In this document: positions 58,426 through 64,000 of the stretch, piece after piece
Layout of the letters: each line of letters begins with the position of its first letter
Position numbering within the stretch: position 1 is the stretch's first letter
DNA from: Mucilaginibacter gossypiicola
GTDB lineage: Bacteria; Bacteroidota; Bacteroidia; Sphingobacteriales; Sphingobacteriaceae
Assembly: GCF_900110105.1 (NCBI RefSeq)
Contig: NZ_FOCL01000004.1
Location: forward strand, 776,495 to 840,494
Direction of reading: 5' to 3'
DNA: 64,000 nucleotides
The notes under the pieces: model-generated
What the model saw: the letters and a program-made list of their open reading frames with translations, nothing else
The model's database searches: none
Told to the model about the DNA's origin: nothing
Translations under genes and position numbers: made by a program

Positions 58426-58508
58426 TTATTCAATGATCAATTTCTTTACATAATAAGTATCTGGGTTGATAATCGGCATGTTTTTGCTTGTTATTGATAT
58501 GCTCTTCA
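58426..58508 (-). pseudogene. 3' remnant of an M1 metallopeptidase gene
   Basis: Read on the minus strand this stretch translates as KSISITSKNMPIINPDTYY and VKKLIIE followed by a stop, closely matching the C-terminus KGITIPSKTMPVIDPDTYY-LKKLIIE of the intact M1 peptidase at 59076-60668. The similarity stops at about 58508, where a small palindromic element starts. The remnant ends three bases before the start of TonB copy 1, as the intact peptidase ends shortly before TonB copy 2. It is best explained as the tail of a duplicated peptidase gene whose front was lost. Confidence 0.8.
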
Positions 58509-58606
58509 GCGCAAGTCTTGAGCGGAGAAATGTGTGGTGGGAGACTTGTGCTTTATTGGATAGGTACAAAATATTCATTCCCGTAATCGCCGCACAACAC
58601 TTGCGC
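58509..58606. repeat. Small palindromic element at the remnant junction
   Basis: GCGCAAGT (58509-58516) and ACTTGCGC (58599-58606) are perfect inverted ends of a 98-base element. Inside, GCGCAAGTCT pairs with AGACTTGTGC (58542-58551) with one mismatch. No coding potential. The left end coincides with the point where the M1 remnant stops. Confidence 0.6.
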
Positions 58607-58624
58607 CAAATATAATATTTGAAA

Positions 58625-59053
58625 TTATCGCTCTTTTATCTCTTTTACAGCAACCGGCATATCGTTACCCTTTCCAAATGATACCGGTACAGAGTACAGA
58701 CAACGTACGGTTTGGCCATTTTGCTGAGCTGGTTTCCATTTAGGGCTTCTTTTTACTATGTCGACGGCAAGCGAATCAGTTTCAGCAGTTAATTCTTTGG
58801 TTACATGGGTATTGGTTACACTGCCATTCCTTTCTATAACGAAGGTAATAATAACTAATCCTGAAGGCTGGTCTTTAAGCGAGGCCTTTTTTATAATATT
58901 CGATATATACTCTTTAAGTTTTTTAGCACCACCAGGAAATTCCGGAAGTTGTTCAACCTCAGTATAAACAGAGGTGTCTATCTTCGCTGTTTGCGCTTTA
59001 ACGGTGGATAATAACATTACAAATAGAAATGTGATAAGTAGGACATGTTTCAT
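58625..59053 (-). CDS. Exported TonB C-terminal domain protein (copy 2)
   Basis: Protein of 142 residues, start MKHVLLITFLFVML at 59053 (a longer frame to 59083 overlaps the peptidase 3' end and is not preferred). Signal peptide ends at VKAQ. The mature part holds YTEVEQLPEFPGGAKKLKEY, GLVIITFVIERNGSVTNTHV and KRSPKWKPAQQNGQTVRCLY, the TonB C-terminal fold. The C-terminus is longer than in copy 1. It starts 22 bases after the M1 peptidase stop, so both are probably one transcript. Confidence 0.82.
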   Translation of the reverse strand: MKHVLLITFLFVMLLSTVKAQTAKIDTSVYTEVEQLPEFPGGAKKLKEYISNIIKKASLKDQPSGLVIITFVIERNGSVTNTHVTKELTAETDSLAVDIVKRSPKWKPAQQNGQTVRCLYSVPVSFGKGNDMPVAVKEIKER

Positions 59054-59075
59054 CTTGAGATAGTAGAACTTTATT

Positions 59076-60668
59076 TTATTCAATAATCAGTTTCTTCAAA
59101 TAATAGGTATCCGGATCAATAACCGGCATTGTCTTGCTGGGTATTGTGATGCCCTTTTTATCAAGTGTATACCGTTTAGTAATACCATCTACCGTGATAT
59201 CAATTGGCAATGGCATATCAATGTTTAACAACTGAACCTGGTATTTATCGCCTCGCTGGGCTTTTATGTGCACTTCCAGTTTATTAATAGAATAGATATA
59301 CAGATCGAATAACGGCTTCAAATCCTGACCCGCAGCCTTGCTGAAATACTGCATCACATCATCGGTACTTGCCAAATTGCTGTAAGTATAACGCGGATCG
59401 GTAACGAAACCTTTAAGGGCAGGGAAGAAGGTGCTATCGCCCATAATATACCTGAGTGTGTGCATAAAAAATGCGCCTTTGGCATAAATATCACCGTTGT
59501 ATGCTGATTCTTCATCAATATCTTTCCCGATAACAAGCGGGATTTTATTGCCGAATGAGAGTGCTGAATTTTGGAAGAATTTGATATAAGCTTTCTCGCC
59601 TTCAAATTCCCTTACATACAGTGCGTCGCCATAGGTACAAATGCCTTCGTGGATCCAGTAATCGGCCCAATCTTTAGCAGTTACTTTATTACCCCACCAT
59701 TCGTGACCAAACTCGTGGTGCATCAGGCCGTCATAATCTTCACCGCCGACTTTGGTATATTTAAATTTGGCGCCATAAGCATTCATTGTTTGATGCTCCA
59801 TACCCAGGTGAGGGGTTTCAACAATGCCTATCTTTTCTTTTGCCCAGGGATATTCGCCAAAGTATTTCTCCTGTTCTTTGATAGTTTTTACAAAAATATC
59901 CAGGTGATGTTCGGCTTTGGCGGCATGTTCCTTTAATACATAAAACTGGATGGGAACCTGGTGCCCGTCAACGGTTGTGTACGGACGGGTCACAACGGTA
60001 TAATCACCGGCATTAAACAGTATACTATAATTGTTGATGGTATATTTGGTTTGCCAATGGAATGTTGCTGTTCCCTTCTGCTTAGTAATACCTTTTAATA
60101 ATCCCGGTCCGGCAACCACCAAATCTTTAGGGACAGTGATGAACATATCTACACCCTCGTTTGGTTCGTCGGATGGATGATCTTTACAAGGGAAATATAA
60201 TTTGCCGCCTGTACCTTCGGCGGTAATAGCCATCCATTGATGTCCTGTTGAGTCACGGGTCCAAATAAAGCCATCATCCCATGGCGGATGGCGGGCAACA
60301 TGGGGTTTGCCCCCGTAAATTACCTTTACACTTACTTTGCCGGCGGGCAATTCTTTAGAGGGGTTAATGGTAATAAGGTTGTTCTTATATTCAAATGGTT
60401 CCTGTTTGCCATTTACCAAAACTTTGCTGATGCGTAATGAATCCAACAGATCAAAAAGTAAAACTTTAGTTGGCTGGGCCATGATCACATCAATGGTGGT
60501 AAAACCATCAATAGTTTTCTGTACGGGGTCGACGGCAAGTGAAATGGTATAATGCCGCACATCCATGATGGCCTGTTCCGGTTTCAATTTTCCGCCTGAG
60601 GTTAAGGTTTGGGCATTTGTAAAAGCTGCAAAAAGCAGCATTGTTATAATTAATAGGCTGTTTTTCAT
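59076..60668 (-). CDS. M1 family zinc metallopeptidase, exported
   Basis: Aminopeptidase-like enzyme of 530 residues. The start MKNSLLIITMLLFAAFTNAQ at 60668 gives a clean signal peptide; the frame to 60704 overlaps the next gene. An N-terminal beta domain (DVRHYTISLAVDPVQKTIDG) precedes the catalytic domain with GMEHQTMNAYG in place of GAMEN and the zinc site HHEFGHEWWG, with the distal Glu in YWIHEGICTYGDALY. The protein is short compared with full M1 aminopeptidases (no large helical C-terminal domain) and ends with a small beta domain, TYYLKKLIIE. It acts in the periplasm or outside. Four TonB-CTD genes flank it. Confidence 0.9.
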   Translation of the reverse strand: MKNSLLIITMLLFAAFTNAQTLTSGGKLKPEQAIMDVRHYTISLAVDPVQKTIDGFTTIDVIMAQPTKVLLFDLLDSLRISKVLVNGKQEPFEYKNNLITINPSKELPAGKVSVKVIYGGKPHVARHPPWDDGFIWTRDSTGHQWMAITAEGTGGKLYFPCKDHPSDEPNEGVDMFITVPKDLVVAGPGLLKGITKQKGTATFHWQTKYTINNYSILFNAGDYTVVTRPYTTVDGHQVPIQFYVLKEHAAKAEHHLDIFVKTIKEQEKYFGEYPWAKEKIGIVETPHLGMEHQTMNAYGAKFKYTKVGGEDYDGLMHHEFGHEWWGNKVTAKDWADYWIHEGICTYGDALYVREFEGEKAYIKFFQNSALSFGNKIPLVIGKDIDEESAYNGDIYAKGAFFMHTLRYIMGDSTFFPALKGFVTDPRYTYSNLASTDDVMQYFSKAAGQDLKPLFDLYIYSINKLEVHIKAQRGDKYQVQLLNIDMPLPIDITVDGITKRYTLDKKGITIPSKTMPVIDPDTYYLKKLIIE

Positions 60669-60681
60669 TTTAATGCTTCGT

Positions 60682-61098
60682 TTATCTGGCGTCGTATAGA
60701 TCAAATCTTATAGGTATTACATATTTTGAGCTTACTGCCTTCCCGTCCAGTTTTTCAGGAAGCCAATTTGGTGAAAGTTTGATAACTCTCAGTGCTTCAT
60801 CCTTGCATTTAGGACAGATGTTCTTTAAAGATTTGATATTTAACGCTTTAATATTAGTTAGCCTTCCATCTTTTTTCACTACGAAAGACACAAAGACAGT
60901 AGTTGCATAGTCGGTGCCATCGTCAGGTGGAAATCTCAAGTTTTTTGTTAAAAATTGGCTTAAGGCTTTATTTCCACCGGGAAATTCTGGTTGTGTTTTT
61001 ATAAGTACAGACTTCTTAAAAGTATTTATATCAGTTGTTTGAGCTTTTGCAGCAATGGTACCCAGCATGAAAATTGCCGTAAGTAAAATTTTCTTCAT
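60682..61098 (-). CDS. Exported TonB C-terminal domain protein (copy 3)
   Basis: Protein of 138 residues: signal peptide MKKILLTAIFMLGTIAAKAQ, then TQPEFPGGNKALSQFLTKNL, TVFVSFVVKKDGRLTNIKAL and KLSPNWLPEKLDGKAVSSKY, the TonB C-terminal domain. A CPKCKDEALR segment gives it two cysteines the others lack. It is closest to copy 4 (shared GGNxAxxxFLxKNL and LSxxWxP). The M1 peptidase start lies 13 bases downstream of its stop, so they are likely co-transcribed. Confidence 0.82.
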   Translation of the reverse strand: MKKILLTAIFMLGTIAAKAQTTDINTFKKSVLIKTQPEFPGGNKALSQFLTKNLRFPPDDGTDYATTVFVSFVVKKDGRLTNIKALNIKSLKNICPKCKDEALRVIKLSPNWLPEKLDGKAVSSKYVIPIRFDLYDAR

Positions 61099-61131
61099 CT
61101 AATTTTCCTTAAGTGAAATTTACACTAACGG

Positions 61132-61521
61132 TCAATTAACTTTTGTACTATCTAAAACCTGCACTGCCTGCATGGTGAAAAATTGTATTGGTACGGTGTA
61201 TTTTGATTTGATAAAATGACCATCGCGCATAGCCGGTATCCATCTTTCTGAAAGCTTAATTACCCGTAACGCCTCTTTGTTAAATGGATCACTCATGCCT
61301 TTAACCACTTTTACATCGGTTAAACGGCCATCGCTTTCAACAAAAAAGCTTATGGTAACAATGCCTTCTCCTCCACTAACACTTTCAGGCCATTTTAAGT
61401 TTTTGTTCAAAAATTCATGAAAAGCGTTATTGCCACCACGAAAGTGTGGCGGCGTAAGTTTTTGGGCGTTGGCGTTTATTGAACAGATCAGGATGATAAG
61501 GATGGGTAAAAGTTTCTTCAT
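61132..61521 (-). CDS. Exported TonB C-terminal domain protein (copy 4)
   Basis: Protein of 129 residues with signal peptide KLLPILIILICSINANAQ. The usual PEFPGG is changed to PHFRGGNNAFHEFLNKNL; the rest fits the TonB C-terminal domain (EGIVTISFFVESDGRLTDVK, IKLSERWIPAMRDGHFIKSK). It begins 13 bases after the polyprenyl synthase stop and ends 33 bases before copy 3, so the whole minus-strand block from 62509 to 58009 could be read through, although internal promoters are likely. Confidence 0.8.
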   Translation of the reverse strand: MKKLLPILIILICSINANAQKLTPPHFRGGNNAFHEFLNKNLKWPESVSGGEGIVTISFFVESDGRLTDVKVVKGMSDPFNKEALRVIKLSERWIPAMRDGHFIKSKYTVPIQFFTMQAVQVLDSTKVN

Positions 61522-61534
61522 CCTTAAATATAAA

Positions 61535-62509
61535 TTAATTCTCCCTCACCAGCAAGCCATCGGCAAAATCGCGCAGGTACTGCTTATGATCTTCAGGTAA
61601 GTTAATGGAGTCAAGGGCGGCAAAGGCTTTGTCAGCATAAGTTTGCATGGCTTCTTCTGCGTGTTGCCTGATATTAAGCTCATTGTAAATATCAGTTATC
61701 ACTTTAACCTTTTCAGCGCTGTCAAATTCGGTTGCGCTTAGCCAATGACTTAGTGTTTGTATCTGTGTGTCTTTAGCCAACTCAAGGGCTCTGATAAGCA
61801 AAAAGGTTTTTTTATTGGAGATGATATCACCTCCAACCTGTTTGCCAAACTTTTCAGGATCGCCGTACACGTCCAGTATATCATCCTGTAACTGGAAGGC
61901 TATGCCCAGGTTTACGCCAAAGGCATCAATCAGATTGGCATCGGTTAAAGCAGCTCCGCCAATAATAGAGCCTATTTTTAAAGTGCCGCCCAGCAATACT
62001 GCTGTTTTAAGGCGGATCATGTTGATATACTCTTCAATACTTACGTCGTTGCGTTGCTCAAAGCTCATGTCAATCTGCTGACCTTCGCACACACCGGTTG
62101 CGGTATCATTGAAAACATCAAGTACCCTGCGCAAAATGTTGTCATCAACCTTCATCATCATGCGGTTGGCTTCAACCATCATCGCATCACCCGAAAGGAT
62201 AGCCACATTGGCATTCCATTTTTCATGAACGGTTGCCTTGCCACGGCGAAGAGGGGCTTTATCCATAATGTCATCATGCATCAGCGTGAAGTTGTGGAAT
62301 ACTTCTATAGCCAGTGCGGGCTCAATAGCTTTATCAACGTCACCGCCAAAAAGATCGCAGGCCAGCAGGAGCAAGGCAGGGCGCATACGTTTGCCGCCAA
62401 TAGATAAAATATAGCTTATCGGCTCGTACAAATCGGCCGGGTAAGCCGGGTAGCTTAATTTGCCTACCGCATCAATTATTAGTAACTGTAACTCTGTAAG
62501 TTGTTTCAT
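61535..62509 (-). CDS. Polyprenyl diphosphate synthase (long-chain trans-prenyltransferase)
   Basis: Cytosolic enzyme of 324 residues that condenses isopentenyl diphosphate with allylic diphosphates to make the isoprenoid side chain of menaquinone or related lipids. Both Asp-rich motifs are present: first LMHDDIMDKAPLRRGKATVH (DDIMD), second FQLQDDILDVYGD (DDILD). GGKRMRPALLLLACDLFGG near residue 35-53 is the usual IPP-binding segment, and VFHNFTLMHDD suggests, by its aromatic residues before the first motif, a limited chain length, but this cannot be decided here. A specific symbol (ispA or ispB) is not given for that reason. Confidence 0.9.
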   Translation of the reverse strand: MKQLTELQLLIIDAVGKLSYPAYPADLYEPISYILSIGGKRMRPALLLLACDLFGGDVDKAIEPALAIEVFHNFTLMHDDIMDKAPLRRGKATVHEKWNANVAILSGDAMMVEANRMMMKVDDNILRRVLDVFNDTATGVCEGQQIDMSFEQRNDVSIEEYINMIRLKTAVLLGGTLKIGSIIGGAALTDANLIDAFGVNLGIAFQLQDDILDVYGDPEKFGKQVGGDIISNKKTFLLIRALELAKDTQIQTLSHWLSATEFDSAEKVKVITDIYNELNIRQHAEEAMQTYADKAFAALDSINLPEDHKQYLRDFADGLLVREN

Positions 62510-62610
62510 TTATTTAGGGGGAACCCTGATTTGCCCGATTTTAGGATTTCCTGATGTGATTAGCAAGTTTTTTGATCAAGCAATCTTATAATCAAGTAAA
62601 TCATGGTTCA

Positions 62611-64000
62611 TTATTCTTGTACCAGTGAAAAATCTATCTGCTTTTTGGTTAGGTCAACCTGTTTTACTTTGATCTTTACTTCATCGCCCAGCTGATAGAT
62701 CTTCTTTTTACGCTGACCGATGATGGCATAGTTTTTTTCGTCCAAAGTATAAAAATCATCCGAAATATCGCGCAGGCGAATCATGCCTTCACATTTGTTT
62801 TCGATGATCTCTACATACATGCCCCATTCAGTAACCCCCGATATGATGCCCATAAAGGTATTGCCAACCTGGTCGCGAAGATACTCAGCTTGTTTATATT
62901 TTACTGATGAACGTTCTGCATCGGCAGCCTTTTTCTCCATTAAAGAACTGTGCGAACATAGTTTTTCATAAAACTCGGCATTTGCCGACTGACCGCCATT
63001 TAAATAATGAAACAGGAGCCTGTGTACCATCACATCCGGGTAACGACGAATAGGCGAGGTAAAGTGCGTGTAGTGATCAAAAGCCAAACCGTAATGACTG
63101 CTGCTTTTGGTTGTATAAATAGCTTTGGCCATTGAGCGGATAGCGAGGTGTGTTAACACGTTCTGCTCTTTTTTACCTTCCACATCTTCCATCAGGTAAT
63201 TAAGGGATTTGGCTGTTTCCTTGTCAGATTTGGTGTTGATCTTATAACCAAACCTTGCTGCAAACTGGGCAAAGTTAGCCAGCGCGTCGGGTTTGGGCGA
63301 ATCATGCACACGGTAAACAAATGTATATTTATGTTTTCCTTTGCCCATTTTGCTTACCCGCTCAGCTACTTTACGGTTGGCCAGCAGCATGAAATCTTCA
63401 ATGAGTTTGTGGGCATCTTTACGTTCTTTCACATAAACGCCAATTGGCTTGCCGGTTTCATCAAGTTTAAATTTAACCTCGGTGGTTTCAAAGCTGATGG
63501 CGCCGTTTTTAAATTTGCGGTCGCGCAGTTTATAGGCCAGTGCGTTAAGCTTAAATATTTCTTCCTTAAAATCACCCTCGCCGGTTTCTATTACTTCCTG
63601 TACTTCTTCGTAGGTAAAGCGTCTGTCGGAGTAAATGATGGTTTTGCCATACCATTCGGTAATGATATTGGCGTTTTCATCCATCTCAAACACTGCCGAA
63701 AAGCAAAGCTTCTCTTCTTTAGGGCGAAGGGAGCAAAGCCCATTTGATAATCTTTCGGGAAGCATCGGTATCACCCTATCCACAAGGTATACTGATGTTG
63801 CCCGGTCCAGAGCTTCTTTATCCAAAGCCGAATCTGGAATAATGTAATGTGATACATCGGCGATATGAACCCCCACTTCGTAGTTGCCATTTTCCAGTAC
63901 ACGATAGGATAGGGCATCGTCAAAGTCTTTGGCATCAAACGGGTCGATGGTAAAAGTTGTAATGTTGCGGAAATCACGGCGTTTAGAGATTTCTTCGGGC
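62611..64000 (-). CDS. rnr: Ribonuclease R, C-terminal part (partial)
   Basis: The frame runs from the stop at 62611 to the window edge, so the 5' part (cold-shock domains and N-terminus) is missing; a GTG at 63876 is not the true start. The RNB catalytic domain is visible: TIDPFDAKDFDDALSYRVL with the metal-binding Asp cluster (63916-63973 region), YIIPDSALDKEALDRATSVY, PERLSNGLCSLRPKEEKLCF and HYTHFTSPIRRYPDVMVHRL. A C-terminal S1 domain follows (NTFMGIISGVTEWGMYVEII). RNase R is a 3'-5' exoribonuclease that degrades structured RNA. The basic tail typical of the enterobacterial enzyme is absent. Confidence 0.93.
   Translation of the reverse strand, partial: PEEISKRRDFRNITTFTIDPFDAKDFDDALSYRVLENGNYEVGVHIADVSHYIIPDSALDKEALDRATSVYLVDRVIPMLPERLSNGLCSLRPKEEKLCFSAVFEMDENANIITEWYGKTIIYSDRRFTYEEVQEVIETGEGDFKEEIFKLNALAYKLRDRKFKNGAISFETTEVKFKLDETGKPIGVYVKERKDAHKLIEDFMLLANRKVAERVSKMGKGKHKYTFVYRVHDSPKPDALANFAQFAARFGYKINTKSDKETAKSLNYLMEDVEGKKEQNVLTHLAIRSMAKAIYTTKSSSHYGLAFDHYTHFTSPIRRYPDVMVHRLLFHYLNGGQSANAEFYEKLCSHSSLMEKKAADAERSSVKYKQAEYLRDQVGNTFMGIISGVTEWGMYVEIIENKCEGMIRLRDISDDFYTLDEKNYAIIGQRKKKIYQLGDEVKIKVKQVDLTKKQIDFSLVQE

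Noticed and set aside
1..64000. tRNA genes, rRNA genes, CRISPR arrays, riboswitches, prophage
   Set aside because: No cloverleaf-like sequence, regularly spaced repeats, known riboswitch core or phage gene run was recognised on reading; covariance-model searches were not possible.

Overview
The window looks like a chromosomal segment of a Bacteroidota bacterium, most likely a Sphingobacteriaceae member close to Mucilaginibacter or Pedobacter (inference). Reasons: moderate G+C, almost no Shine-Dalgarno sites, several TAnnTTTG -7 boxes, many lipoproteins with SSC/ASC lipoboxes, TPR-fused histidine kinases, stand-alone TonB C-terminal domain proteins, a DUF2723 (GT117-type) membrane glycosyltransferase, and the imuA-imuB-dnaE2 cassette. 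I see no rRNA, tRNA, CRISPR array, prophage or large integrative element.

Layout. 1-306: tail of a probable CPA1 cation/proton antiporter. 332-515: array of small hairpins. 620-3142: dGTPase and an AraC-type regulator. 3176-3243: TTGTAAT palindrome cluster. 3390-9916: TetR regulator plus a complete RND tripartite efflux pump ending in a strong terminator. 10168-11368: two more TetR regulators in tandem. 11365-12060: ribose-5-phosphate isomerase A. 12430-17907: imuA-imuB-dnaE2 error-prone translesion cassette, bounded on both sides by non-coding inverted-repeat elements (12244-12342 and 18102-18281). 18295-20634: TPR protein and a cupin. 20672-30574: four signalling proteins in a row (TPR/HisKA_2 kinase, CHASE3/PAS kinase, a multi-PAS protein with a phosphoacceptor helix but no ATPase domain, TPR/HisKA kinase), with no response regulator nearby. 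30714-33818: degenerate DksA/TraR protein, a zincless Fpg/Nei glycosylase, an AlkZ-like protein and small unknown genes. 33866-38762: outer-membrane barrel protein and the DUF2723 glycosyltransferase. 38832-39401: a DUF559 endonuclease-like gene between matching ~59-bp inverted repeats, a candidate minimal mobile element. 39533-42094: DUF3857/transglutaminase/DUF2569 protein. 42378-52632: compact five-gene operon with an HD-phosphohydrolase/Pycsar-effector-type membrane protein, polyphosphate kinase 1, an SdiA-regulated-like lipoprotein, a metallophosphoesterase fused to an outer-membrane barrel, and a GAF-like protein. 52861-54504: ECF sigma factor, overlapping membrane protein, small helical protein. 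54778-57090: dicarboxylate/amino-acid symporter and an unknown membrane protein, separated by a repeat-rich spacer. 57166-57942: rplU-rpmA. 58009-61521: four TonB-C-terminal-domain proteins around an M1 peptidase, with a decayed duplicate of the peptidase 3' end. 61535-64000: polyprenyl diphosphate synthase and RNase R (cut by the window edge).

The most notable signals are the inverted-repeat-bounded DUF559 unit, the HD/Pycsar-effector fusion inside a polyphosphate operon, the peptidase remnant that stops exactly where a small palindromic element begins, and the number of different palindromic intergenic elements. No complete new system is proven here; these are the best leads.
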